The translations under genes were made by a program, and so were the position numbers. Shown here one piece after another: positions 1-7,554 of a stretch of 13,213 bases of DNA. The notes under the pieces are model-generated. The model saw nothing but the letters and a program-made list of their open reading frames with translations. It was not told the origin of the DNA and made no database searches. Every line of letters begins with the position of its first letter. Within the stretch, counting starts at the first letter, position 1. The DNA comes from JAWWPG01 sp038232255 (GTDB lineage Bacteria; Actinomycetota; Actinomycetes; Propionibacteriales; Nocardioidaceae): NCBI GenBank assembly GCA_038232255.1, contig JBBSIF010000073.1, forward strand, positions 1 to 13,213, in the 5' to 3' direction.

Positions 1-284
1 CGCACGCCGGTCACGCGGGAGGGCAGCGAGGATACGCGGGACGCGACGGCTTCCTCGCGGGCGATCTCACCGCTGACGTCGGACAGCACCGCCGACAGCG
101 GCACCTCGAGCGCGCCGCAGACGGCGGCGAGGCACTCCGACGACGCCTCCTTCTGGCCGCGCTCGATCTCGGAGAGATACCCGAGGCTGACCCGCGCGTG
201 AGCCGAGATGTCGCGCAGCGTCCGGCCCTGACGCAGGCGCTCCTGGCGCAGCACGTCGCCAAGTAACCGACGGACCAGGATCAT
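1..284 (-). CDS. clgR: ClgR-type XRE-family transcriptional regulator, 3' end missing
   Basis: This is an actinobacterial Clp-gene regulator; members of the family activate clpP/clpC and related proteolysis and stress genes. The visible 94 residues begin MILVRRLLGDVLRQERLRQG. An XRE/Cro helix-turn-helix spans about residues 10-66, with the family signature RVSLGYLSEIERG at 31-43 as the recognition region, followed by LEVPLSAVL. The ATG at 284 is chosen because a strong Shine-Dalgarno lies 7 nt upstream and the N-terminus aligns with known ClgR proteins from memory. Codon 7 is TTA (positions 264-266), which is rare in this GC-rich window. The gene runs off the left edge; in related genomes recA lies a little further on. 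It is separated from cinA by 128 bp, so it probably has its own promoter. The identity is strong; the target genes are family knowledge. Confidence 0.93.
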   Translation of the reverse strand, partial: MILVRRLLGDVLRQERLRQGRTLRDISAHARVSLGYLSEIERGQKEASSECLAAVCGALEVPLSAVLSDVSGEIAREEAVASRVSSLPSRVTGV

Positions 285-291
285 CGGTCCT

Positions 292-300
292 CCTCCTTTT
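292..300 (-). promoter_or_regulatory. Strong ribosome binding site of clgR
   Basis: On the minus strand the sequence reads AAAAGGAGG, then 7 nt, then the ATG at 284. It is the best Shine-Dalgarno match in the window and fixes the clgR start. Most other genes here have weak or no Shine-Dalgarno. Confidence 0.85.
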
Positions 301-339
301 GCGACTGCGGTGCCGACGGCTGCGCCGCCCGCACTGACA

Positions 340-345
340 AGGCTA
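340..345 (-). promoter_or_regulatory. Possible -10 element for clgR
   Basis: The minus strand reads TAGCCT in the 128-bp gap between cinA and clgR. If used, it would give a 5' untranslated leader of about 50 nt that includes the strong ribosome binding site. I see no clear -35, and I did not find a convincing ClgR self-binding palindrome, so this is weak inference. Confidence 0.25.
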
Positions 346-388
346 CCCGTCTGAGTCACCTGCCCGCGTCGCCGCTCCCGGCCCCCGA

Positions 389-448
389 TCCCGCGGGGCG
401 GATGTCGCCCGACTACGTTCCGTGGGGGCGGGTGTCGCCCGACTGCGT
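389..448 (-). repeat. 30-bp tandem duplication at the 3' end of cinA
   Basis: Two adjacent 30-bp units, 419-448 and 389-418, differ at 5 positions. Read on the minus strand, the first unit encodes TQSGDTRPHG. The second would encode T-stop-SGDIRPAG, because CAG in the first unit is TAG in the second. The cinA stop codon therefore lies inside the second copy and in-frame similarity continues past it. Confidence 0.75.
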
Positions 449-922
449 CAGCGTGTTGGCCAGCAGGTCCAGGGCGGCGGTCACGCTCCCGACGCGTACC
501 TCGTCGCGCGACCCGGAGAGCGCGAGCTCCCGCACGACGACGACGTCGGGGCCAGCGGCGGCGACGAAGACCATCCCGACCGGCTTGTCCTCCTGCCGCG
601 TCGGCCCCGCCACTCCAGTGGCCGACAACGCCCAGGTGGCGCCGAGCAGGGCCCGCGCCCGGACCGCCATCGCCTCGGCGCACTCGGCGGAGATCACGCC
701 GTGTCTCGCGACAAGCTGCGGATCGACTCCGAGCAGTGACGTCTTGACGTCGGTCGCGTACGCCGCGACGCCGCCGCGCAGTACGTCGGACGCGCCGGCC
801 ACGCCCGCGAGCGTCGCGCAGATCATCCCCGCCGTCAGGGACTCCGCCGTCGCCAGCGTGCCGCCGGAGGAGCGAAGCAGGTCCAGGCACACGGCCGCTG
901 ACGGTGCCAGGTCGGAGCTCAC
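413..922 (-). CDS. cinA: CinA-family nicotinamide-nucleotide amidase (PncC domain alone)
   Basis: This 169-residue protein is the C-terminal CinA domain without the larger molybdopterin-binding-like N-terminal part. The family hydrolyses nicotinamide mononucleotide to nicotinic acid mononucleotide and ammonia, recycling NAD breakdown products in the cytoplasm. The signature TLATAESLTAG lies at about residues 22-32, and Ser28 is the likely active-site serine. The conserved block ATGVAGPTRQEDKPVGMVFV lies further on. GTG at 922 is chosen because it overlaps the pgsA TGA by 4 bp (GTGA), which suggests translational coupling. The open frame extends upstream, but only inside pgsA in a non-pgsA frame with shadow-like composition. 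The last residues fall in a 30-bp tandem duplication. The competence role that gave cinA its name is not implied here. Confidence 0.93.
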   Translation of the reverse strand: MSSDLAPSAAVCLDLLRSSGGTLATAESLTAGMICATLAGVAGASDVLRGGVAAYATDVKTSLLGVDPQLVARHGVISAECAEAMAVRARALLGATWALSATGVAGPTRQEDKPVGMVFVAAAGPDVVVVRELALSGSRDEVRVGSVTAALDLLANTLTQSGDTRPHGT

Positions 923-1563
923 GACGCCGCTCGTCGCCCCGTGACACCGGCTCGGCGCAGGCGGGTAGCCCGTCGTACGTAGTCGGCGCCGGTGGCGAGC
1001 GTGACGGCGACCGCGGCGACCATCAGCGCGACGGCACCCCACCACAGCACGAGCCCGATCTCGTGCCAGCCGCCGGAGAGTCGACGGAACGGCAGGATCA
1101 GTCCCATCAGGGCGAAGGCCTGCAGGGTCGTCTTGATCTTGCCGCCCTGGCTCGCGGCGATGACGCCGTAGCGGATCACCACGAAGCGCAGCCCGGTCAC
1201 CAGCAGCTCGCGGCCGATCACCAGGATCGTCACCCACCACCACAGCTCGTCGATCAGCGACAGCCCGAGTAGGGCCATGCCGGTCAGTGCCTTGTCCGCG
1301 ATCGGGTCCATCACCTTCCCGAAGTCCGTCACGAGGTTGCGTCGCCGGGCGAGGTCGCCGTCCATCCGGTCGGTCGCGATGGCGACGACGAACACGGCGC
1401 AGGCCCAGATGCGCAGCGAGACGTCGTCGCCGCCACGGGCCACCAGCAGCCAGCCGAGGACGGGACCGAGCAGGATGCGCAGCGTCGTGAGGGCGTTCGC
1501 GGCGTTGTAGATACTGGGCGCTGCGCGGTCGACCTCCGAGGAGGCGGAGCGCTCAGCGGCCAT
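919..1563 (-). CDS. pgsA: CDP-diacylglycerol--glycerol-3-phosphate 3-phosphatidyltransferase
   Basis: This integral membrane enzyme joins CDP-diacylglycerol and glycerol-3-phosphate to make phosphatidylglycerophosphate, the precursor of phosphatidylglycerol and cardiolipin. The 214 residues contain the exact CDP-alcohol phosphotransferase motif DRMDGDLAR...G...D...D at about residues 65-90, including all four aspartates. Several hydrophobic segments surround it, for example around 26-42, 52-63 and 92-130. The ATG at 1563 lies 11 bp after the rimO stop. The longer open frame upstream lies inside rimO and is not coding. A TAGGGT hexamer 8 nt before the ATG contains the rimO stop codon and could act as an internal -10. 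The gene ends in a 4-bp overlap with cinA. Other CDP-alcohol transferases share the motif, but the neighbourhood next to rimO and cinA supports PgsA. Confidence 0.95.
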   Translation of the reverse strand: MAAERSASSEVDRAAPSIYNAANALTTLRILLGPVLGWLLVARGGDDVSLRIWACAVFVVAIATDRMDGDLARRRNLVTDFGKVMDPIADKALTGMALLGLSLIDELWWWVTILVIGRELLVTGLRFVVIRYGVIAASQGGKIKTTLQAFALMGLILPFRRLSGGWHEIGLVLWWGAVALMVAAVAVTLATGADYVRRATRLRRAGVTGRRAAS

Positions 1564-1574
1564 AGCTGCCCACC

Positions 1575-3035
1575 CTACGAAGGAAGCGGGACGGCGAACA
1601 GGTCGACACCCTCCGACGACACCACGCGCGCCGCGACGACGTCGCCGACGCGGACCGACGCCGGCAGCGGACGGACCTGCGTGGAACCGTCGACCTCGGG
1701 CCCCTGCAGCTCCGGCCGACCGACGCCAGACCCGCGGGACCGGGACTCGATCAGCACGTCGACCCGCTCCCCGACACGGTCCTCGGCGCGCTGGGCGGTG
1801 AGCTCCTCCGCCAGCCTCGACACGTGGTCGACCCGCGCCCGGATCACGTCGGCGTCGACATGTCCCGGCAGCGTCGCGGCAGCCGTGCCGTCCTCGTCGG
1901 AGTAGCCGAAGACCCCCACCGTGTCGAGGCGGGCAGCTCCCAGGAAGTCGCACAGCACCTCGACGTCGGCCTCGGTCTCGCCGGGGAAACCCACGATGAC
2001 GTTGCTCCGAATGCCGGCGAGCGGTGCCGCGGACCGCACCTGGTCCAGCAGGGCGAGGAACTGCTCGCCGTCGCCGAAGCGTCGCATCGACCTCAGCAGG
2101 TCAGGGGCCGCGTGCTGGAAGGAGAGGTCGAAGTAGGCGGCGACGCCGGTCGTCGACGCCATCGCGTCGACGAGGCTGGGTCTCATCTCGGCTGGTTGCA
2201 GGTACGACACGCGCACCCGTCGTACGCCGTCGACCGCCGCGAGCTCGGGCAGCAGCGACTCGAGCAGCCGGAGATCGCCGAGGTCCTTGCCGTACGACGT
2301 CGAGTTCTCGCTCACCAGGAACAGCTCGCGGACACCGGTCGCCGCCAGCCACCGGGCCTCGTCGAGCGCCTCGACGGGTCGCCGGGACAGGAACGAGCCC
2401 CGGAAGCTCGGGATCGCGCAGAACGAGCATCGCCGGTCGCAGCCGGAGGCGAGCTTCAGCGGCGCGACAGGCCCGCCGTCGAGCCGCCGCCGCATCGTGC
2501 GGGGGCCGCTCGCCGGCGCCAGCCCCGCCGGCAGGTCGCCAGCCGGATCCTGAGGGATCGCGGCCTGGGCGTGCCCGGGCACGGAGGGGACGACGGCACC
2601 GGACCGCTCAGCGGGAGCCAGCGGCAGCAGGGTGCGGCGGTCGCGCGGCACGTGGGAGCGGTGCTGCTCGCCGGCCAGGATGTCCCTGAGCCGGGCGGCG
2701 ATGTCGGGATAGTCGTCGAACCCCAGCACCGCGTCGGCCTCGGGAAGGGACTCGGCGAGGTCCTTCCCGTAACGCTCCGCCAGACACCCGACGGCGACGA
2801 CGGCCTTCGCGGACCCGCCGGCTTTCGCCCCAGCGGCGGCGAGCAGCGTGTCGACGGAGTCCTTCTTCGCCGCCTCGACGAAGCCGCACGTGTTGACGAC
2901 GACGGTCTGCGCCGAGCCGGGGTCGTCGACGAGCCGGAAGCCCCCCGCCTCGAGCCGAGCCGCCAGCTCCTCGGAGTCGACGTCGTTGCGGGCACAGCCC
3001 AAGGTGACGAGCGCGACTGTGGGAGAGGTGTTCAT
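1575..3035 (-). CDS. rimO: Ribosomal protein S12 methylthiotransferase RimO
   Basis: This radical-SAM enzyme adds a methylthio group to the conserved aspartate of ribosomal protein S12. The 486 residues have the expected order. The N-terminal methylthiotransferase domain has cluster cysteines at 14 (TLGCARN), 50 (VVNTCGF) and 84 (AVGCLAERYG). The radical-SAM CxxxCxxC motif is at Cys199, Cys203 and Cys206 (SGCDRRCSFCAIPSFRG). A C-terminal TRAM domain covers about 420-486. The SGC/IPSFRG context separates it from the tRNA enzyme MiaB. Between the first two domains lies a proline- and arginine-rich insert (about 124-192), longer than in the E. coli protein. ATG at 3035 is preferred over the in-frame GTG at 3044 because NTSPTVALVTLGC gives the usual short N-terminus; neither has a good Shine-Dalgarno. 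The gene lies 39 bp after the RodZ-like gene and 11 bp before pgsA. Confidence 0.95.
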   Translation of the reverse strand: MNTSPTVALVTLGCARNDVDSEELAARLEAGGFRLVDDPGSAQTVVVNTCGFVEAAKKDSVDTLLAAAGAKAGGSAKAVVAVGCLAERYGKDLAESLPEADAVLGFDDYPDIAARLRDILAGEQHRSHVPRDRRTLLPLAPAERSGAVVPSVPGHAQAAIPQDPAGDLPAGLAPASGPRTMRRRLDGGPVAPLKLASGCDRRCSFCAIPSFRGSFLSRRPVEALDEARWLAATGVRELFLVSENSTSYGKDLGDLRLLESLLPELAAVDGVRRVRVSYLQPAEMRPSLVDAMASTTGVAAYFDLSFQHAAPDLLRSMRRFGDGEQFLALLDQVRSAAPLAGIRSNVIVGFPGETEADVEVLCDFLGAARLDTVGVFGYSDEDGTAAATLPGHVDADVIRARVDHVSRLAEELTAQRAEDRVGERVDVLIESRSRGSGVGRPELQGPEVDGSTQVRPLPASVRVGDVVAARVVSSEGVDLFAVPLPS

Positions 3036-3074
3036 GGGATGCACCCAGTATGCCCGCCGACCGCGGACGCCGGC

Positions 3075-4835
3075 TCATCGCACGAACGCGAAGACCCGCT
3101 CCCCCGCAGCGCCCATCCGCGCTGGCGGCGAGCCCGGCGCGGTCAGCTCGACCACTCCGCCGTCCACCGCCATCACGCGCAGCGGGGGACGGGCACTGAC
3201 CACCTTCGATGCCCCGTTGCCAAGGGTGCCCTGGAACACGACGGTCCGCGAGCTGTCCCAGACGACCACGCGCGACGAGCCACCGGTGGCGTGCAAGCTC
3301 ACGCGGACCGGCTCCGGCAATGCCACCTGTAGGTCCCGGATGTCAGGCGAGCCGACCGGCGCCGGCCCGGCAGCAGCCCTCGCCGACCGCGGCGCGTCCA
3401 GGCGGCTCGACGTGTCCGGGCCGTTCTCCGAGAGGATCCGGGCCACTCCCCACACGAGGAGCAGCACGAGGACGGCGGCGACGAGAGCTCCCCAGCGCGA
3501 CCCGCTTCCCGTCGGGCGGACCACTCCCGTGGACAGCTCTGCGTCGAAGACGGCTCGCGGGCTCACCGGATCGCCGGCGAGGTGCTCGTCGTACGACGTG
3601 AGCAGCGGGGCGGGGTCGATCCCGAGGACGCCGGCCAACATCCGCAGATGGCCGCGCGCGTAGAAGTCACCGCCACAGGGCGAGAAGTTCCCGATCTCGA
3701 TCGACTCGATGACGTAGGGCCGGATGCGGGTGCGGTCGGCGAGGTCGTCGACAGACACGCCGAGGCGGGTGCGCGCCTGATGGATGCGCTCGCCGATCGC
3801 CAGGGCTGCCGGGTGCGGCTCGGTGAGCGGCGGGGCGGTGACGACGGCGACCGGTACCTCGGCCGGCTCCGGGGGAACAGGCCGGCTGGCCGCCGGGGCG
3901 GGACGGCGGCGGATGCTCCGCATGGCTCCGGCGCTCAGGTCGGCGGTCGCGTCGATGACGAGCTCCACGTTGGCCGAGCGGAGCGCGACGTCGCCGGGGC
4001 CGGCGTCGACCTCCTCCGGAGCCAGCCGGCGCAGCTCACGAACCTCGGGGAGCGGCTCGCGGGCCTCGCCGGGCGGATCGGCAAGGGCGAGAGCCCCTGC
4101 CGTTGCGGTCTCCGGCGCGGCCGGCGCGCTGGTCTGCCCGCGGCGACCACTCTGGGAGCGCAGCGCGGACACGACGGCGGCCAGTCGTCGAGGTGCGGGC
4201 AGCGACGGCTCGGGGCGACGTGCGGGAGCGGCCGGAGCGGCCGGTGAGTCAGGCTCCGGCTGCACCCGGTGACGCAGCACTGCGGCCCCGGAGAGCTCGA
4301 CGGTCGGTGCGGGCTCGGCTGTCGTCTCGCCGGCGACGACGACGGGCACGCGGCCATCGGCAAGCCGGGAGACGGTGCCGGGGATGTCGTCCACGGACGA
4401 CGTGGCGGTGAGTCCGACCGGCACGACGAGCGGAGCGTCGTACAACCATCGGTTGAGGAAGGCGGCGAGGCGGCTGCGCAGCCCGGCTGCGGCCATCACG
4501 CGGCGAACGTCGCGGGGCTGGACGGTGACCCGGCCGTCGCCGAGCCTCCCCCGGCGCGTGACCTCGACCAGCTCCACGTCGTTCCACGGCAGCGCGACGA
4601 AGCGGCCGCCGAGACGGACCATCAAGCCGGTCATGTCGATGGTCAGCAGCGGAAGCCGTGACTCCTGCCAGGCGATGCCGTGGACGACCGCAACCACGAG
4701 GAGGCCGCAGCCCAGCAAGAAGGGCACCAGCCCGTGGCTGTCGCCGAACCGCCAGAAGTAGAGGACGCAGGTTCCGAGGGCCGCCGACGTGACCAGGCCC
4801 ATCAGCGATGCTCGACGGTGGACTACCACTGTCAC
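3075..4835 (-). CDS. RodZ-like membrane protein with extra N-terminal membrane hairpin and PH-like domain
   Basis: This 586-residue protein ends like RodZ, a bitopic protein linking the cytoskeleton and wall-synthesis machinery. A HTH_25-like helix-turn-helix lies at about 344-415 (IGERIHQARTRLGVSVDDLA, then FYARGHLRMLAGVLGID). A single membrane helix lies at about 447-468, followed by an extracytoplasmic beta-rich DUF4115-like domain at about 503-586. The N-terminal part is unusual for RodZ: two membrane helices (about 10-30 and 36-55), then a strand-rich segment (62-170) with TIDMTGLMVRLGGRFVALPW that resembles a bacterial PH-type domain. A long Pro/Ala/Arg-rich linker (171-343) joins the halves. 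The predicted topology is consistent: hairpin, cytoplasmic PH-like domain, linker and HTH, then one crossing. GTG at 4835 overlaps the ftsK stop by 4 bp. GTG at 4829 is an alternative with a GAGGGG better placed upstream. The function of the extra half is not known from sequence. Confidence 0.85.
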   Translation of the reverse strand: MTVVVHRRASLMGLVTSAALGTCVLYFWRFGDSHGLVPFLLGCGLLVVAVVHGIAWQESRLPLLTIDMTGLMVRLGGRFVALPWNDVELVEVTRRGRLGDGRVTVQPRDVRRVMAAAGLRSRLAAFLNRWLYDAPLVVPVGLTATSSVDDIPGTVSRLADGRVPVVVAGETTAEPAPTVELSGAAVLRHRVQPEPDSPAAPAAPARRPEPSLPAPRRLAAVVSALRSQSGRRGQTSAPAAPETATAGALALADPPGEAREPLPEVRELRRLAPEEVDAGPGDVALRSANVELVIDATADLSAGAMRSIRRRPAPAASRPVPPEPAEVPVAVVTAPPLTEPHPAALAIGERIHQARTRLGVSVDDLADRTRIRPYVIESIEIGNFSPCGGDFYARGHLRMLAGVLGIDPAPLLTSYDEHLAGDPVSPRAVFDAELSTGVVRPTGSGSRWGALVAAVLVLLLVWGVARILSENGPDTSSRLDAPRSARAAAGPAPVGSPDIRDLQVALPEPVRVSLHATGGSSRVVVWDSSRTVVFQGTLGNGASKVVSARPPLRVMAVDGGVVELTAPGSPPARMGAAGERVFAFVR

Positions 4836-7348
4836 CCCTCTGCTTGGAGGCCGGCGACCACGACATCGAGGTCCTCGGGCTTAATCAACACGTCACGAGC
4901 CTTCGAGCCCTCCGACGGGCCGACGATGCCGCGGCTCTCGAGGATGTCCATCAGCCGGCCCGCCTTGGCGAAGCCGACCCGGAGCTTGCGCTGCAGCATC
5001 GACGTGGATCCGAACTGCGTCGACACTACGAGCTCGACGGCCTGGCACACCAGGTCGAGGTCGTCGCCGATGTCGTCGTCGAGCGTCTTCGTGCTCGGCT
5101 GGGCGGTGGTGACGTCGTCGCGGTAGGTCGGCTGCAGCTGGTCCCGGCAGTGCGAGACGACCGCCTTGATCTCCGCCTCCGTCACCCACGCCCCCTGGAT
5201 GCGCGCGGGCTTGCTGGCACCCATGGGAAGGAACAACCCGTCACCCTTGCCCACCAGCTTCTCGGCGCCGGGCTGGTCGAGGATGACCCGGCTGTCGGCG
5301 AGGGAGGAGGCGGCGAACGCCAACCGGCTCGGCACGTTGGCCTTGATCAGCCCGGTGACCACGTCCACCGACGGCCGCTGGGTGGCGAGCACCAGGTGGA
5401 TGCCGGCGGCGCGAGCCAGCTGGGTGATGCGGACGATGGCGTCCTCGACGTCTCGCGGCGCGATCATCATCAGGTCGGCGAGCTCGTCGACGACCACCAC
5501 CAGGTACGGGTACGGCGCCAGCACCCGCTCACTTCCCGGCGGCACCGTGACCGCCCCTGCCTTGACTGCCTTGTTGAAGTCGTCGATGTGCCGGAAGCCG
5601 TACGCCGCCAGGTCGTCGTACCGCTGGTCCATCTCCCGGACGACCCACTGCAGCGCCTCGGCGGCCTTCTTCGGGCTGGTGATGATCGGCGAGATGAGAT
5701 GCGGGATGCCCTCGTACGCCGTGAGCTCGACCCGCTTGGGGTCGATCATGATCATCCGCACCTCATCGGGAGTGGCGCGCACGAGCAGCGACGACACCAT
5801 CGAGTTGATGAAGCTGGACTTGCCGGAGCCGGTGGCGCCCGCGACGAGCAGGTGCGGCATCCGGGCCAGGTTCGCCACGACGAAGCCGCCCTCGACGTCC
5901 TTGCCGAGAGCGACCACCAGCGGATGGGAGTCGCCCCGCGCCTGCCGGGAGCGCAGCACGTCGCCCAGTGAGACGATCTCGGCATCCACGTTGGGGATCT
6001 CGATGCCGATCGCCGACTTGCCGGGGATCGGGGAGAGGATCCGGACGTCGGCCGACGCGACGGCGTAGGCGATGTTGCGGCTGAGTGCCGTCACCTTCTC
6101 CACCTTCACGGCCGGCCCGAGCTCCACCTCGTACCGCGTCACGGTCGGCCCGCGCGTGTAGCCGGTGATCTGCGCGTCGATCCCGAACTGGTCGAGCACC
6201 TCCGTCAGCCGCACCACCACCGCGTCCGAAGCCGCCGAGGTTGCCTTGTGCACGCTGCCCGGCTCGAGGATCGCGTTGTCCGGCAACGTGTAGCTGATGT
6301 CGCCGGACAGGCTGAGCTGCTCCACCCGTTGTGGCAGCGGGGTGTGCGGGGGTGGCTCGAGAACCACGTTGGCGTCCGGGTCGTGCTCGCCCGCGCTCCC
6401 CGGTTCCTGCTGGGATGAGCTCCGGCTCTTGGCGCCGGCGTCCGGATCGTCCTCGAGGTCCGCCACCGTCGCACCGGCCATCGAGCCCACCCTGCTGCGT
6501 CGGCTGCCGCGCCTCAGCGGCTCGAGGGTGGCCGGCTGCTCGGGCTGCTCCTCCTCGGCCGGTGTCGAGCGACGACCGAGGGCCTTCGCGCCCAGCACGG
6601 CCAGCCGCTCCGGGATCTGGTACACCGGCGTGGCGGTGACGACGAGGATGCCGAAGAACGCGAGCAGCGCGAGCAGCGGGACGGCGATCAGCGTGCTGCG
6701 GAACAGGTCGGCCACGAGCGCCGAGCCGATGTAGCCGACGGCGCCACCGGCCGCGCGCATCGCCTCCTGGCCGCCGCCCGGGCGGGGCAGGCCGTGCGCG
6801 AGATGGATCAGTCCGAGAGTCCCGAGCAGCACGGCTGCCCAGCCGATGACCGGTCGCCCCGTCGGCCCGTCCGCACCGGGACGGCGCATGACCTGCCAGG
6901 CGGCGAAGAGCAGGGCCACGGGAACGGCGTAGGCGGCGACCCCGACAATGCCCTCGACCACGGCGCGGAGAACGTCGCCGACGGCACCCGACAGGCGCCA
7001 CCACTCCGCGGCGCTGACGACGAAGGCCAAGGCGACAAGGCCGAGCCCGAGCCCGTCACGGCGATGCTCCGGGTCGAGGCTGCGGGCGGTGGAGCCGATG
7101 CGGCGTACCAGAGCGCCCAGCAGGGAGGCGAGTGCGAGCCAGACGACACGAACGCCCCGTGCCGCTGCGCGGAGGAAGCGCGCGATCCGGCCGGGGCCGC
7201 CGGTGCCGGCGGAGCGAGACCGTGCTGTCGAGCCGCTGGGGCGCTTGGGCGGGCGGCTGCTCGGCGACCGCCGGGCCGAGCTGCCGGACGGCTTCGACCG
7301 CGACGCCTTGCCCCGCGACCGCGCAGGGGAGGACGTTCTGGTCGCCAT
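4832..7348 (-). CDS. ftsK: DNA translocase FtsK/SpoIIIE
   Basis: This hexameric septal motor pumps chromosomal DNA during division. The 838 residues show a basic, Ser/Arg/Pro-rich N-terminus (1-60). About four or five membrane helices follow (roughly 66-82, 101-117, 132-153, 168-185 and 220-240), then an acidic linker (260-340). The alpha/beta motor has Walker A GATGSGKS at 504-511, Walker B VVVVDEL near 617-623 and the LATQRPSVDVVTG block near 654-666. A C-terminal gamma winged helix (about 764-825, VVSTQFGSTSMLQRKLRVGF) is the part that reads polar DNA motifs in known FtsK. The protein appears complete. ATG at 7348 has AGGAG only 1 nt upstream, too close for normal use, and TAGGGT 7 nt upstream. 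This suggests a leaderless transcript. It heads the tight run ftsK, RodZ-like, rimO, pgsA, cinA. Confidence 0.97.
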   Translation of the reverse strand: MATRTSSPARSRGKASRSKPSGSSARRSPSSRPPKRPSGSTARSRSAGTGGPGRIARFLRAAARGVRVVWLALASLLGALVRRIGSTARSLDPEHRRDGLGLGLVALAFVVSAAEWWRLSGAVGDVLRAVVEGIVGVAAYAVPVALLFAAWQVMRRPGADGPTGRPVIGWAAVLLGTLGLIHLAHGLPRPGGGQEAMRAAGGAVGYIGSALVADLFRSTLIAVPLLALLAFFGILVVTATPVYQIPERLAVLGAKALGRRSTPAEEEQPEQPATLEPLRRGSRRSRVGSMAGATVADLEDDPDAGAKSRSSSQQEPGSAGEHDPDANVVLEPPPHTPLPQRVEQLSLSGDISYTLPDNAILEPGSVHKATSAASDAVVVRLTEVLDQFGIDAQITGYTRGPTVTRYEVELGPAVKVEKVTALSRNIAYAVASADVRILSPIPGKSAIGIEIPNVDAEIVSLGDVLRSRQARGDSHPLVVALGKDVEGGFVVANLARMPHLLVAGATGSGKSSFINSMVSSLLVRATPDEVRMIMIDPKRVELTAYEGIPHLISPIITSPKKAAEALQWVVREMDQRYDDLAAYGFRHIDDFNKAVKAGAVTVPPGSERVLAPYPYLVVVVDELADLMMIAPRDVEDAIVRITQLARAAGIHLVLATQRPSVDVVTGLIKANVPSRLAFAASSLADSRVILDQPGAEKLVGKGDGLFLPMGASKPARIQGAWVTEAEIKAVVSHCRDQLQPTYRDDVTTAQPSTKTLDDDIGDDLDLVCQAVELVVSTQFGSTSMLQRKLRVGFAKAGRLMDILESRGIVGPSEGSKARDVLIKPEDLDVVVAGLQAEG

Positions 7349-7355
7349 GCTCCTG

Positions 7356-7361
7356 ACCCTA
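7356..7361 (-). promoter_or_regulatory. Candidate -10 element of ftsK (leaderless)
   Basis: The minus strand reads TAGGGT, then 7 nt (CAGGAGC), then the ftsK ATG. This spacing would place the transcription start at or next to the first codon. No good -35 is visible about 17 nt upstream. The hexamer is identical to the one before thyA. Confidence 0.45.
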
Positions 7362-7408
7362 CGGGAGCCTCACACTGGTCCCAGGCGTAACACGCCCTCC
7401 TCGCCTGC

Positions 7409-7464
7409 CCGAAAGCATCCGACGTGGAGTCCGCCAGGGCGACTCACACGTCGGATTTCGGCGC
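7409..7464. repeat. Inverted-repeat element, copy 1 of 3
   Basis: This 56-bp unit has arms CGAAA(gca)TCCGACGT and ACGTCGGATTTCG that pair apart from a 3-base bulge. It aligns without gaps to copy 2 at 7491-7546, including part of the central loop. It lies in the gap between ftsK and the metallophosphatase gene. Confidence 0.75.
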
Positions 7465-7490
7465 AGCGCGGGATCCTGGCGCCGCGGCCT

Positions 7491-7546
7491 GCGAAAAGAT
7501 CCGACGTAAAGGTGGTCCCAGCACTCTCACTGTCGGATCTTTGCGC
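7491..7546. repeat. Inverted-repeat element, copy 2 of 3 (best stem)
   Basis: This 56-bp unit has arms GCGAAAAGATCCGAC (7491-7505) and GTCGGATCTTTGCGC (7532-7546). They pair at 14 of 15 positions around a loop of about 26 nt. It lies downstream of the metallophosphatase and could form a stable hairpin in its transcript, so a terminator role is possible. There is no clean T-run after it. Confidence 0.8.
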
Positions 7547-7554
7547 CAGTCACC

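Noticed and set aside
1824..3332. A 502-codon plus-strand open frame opposite rimO
   Set aside because: Composition shadow of rimO; no domains and no start signals. rimO has all cluster cysteines and correct length.
4808..5971. A 387-codon plus-strand open frame opposite the ftsK motor region
   Set aside because: Antisense shadow of a conserved ATPase, with Asp/His/Arg/Val-rich composition typical of such shadows.
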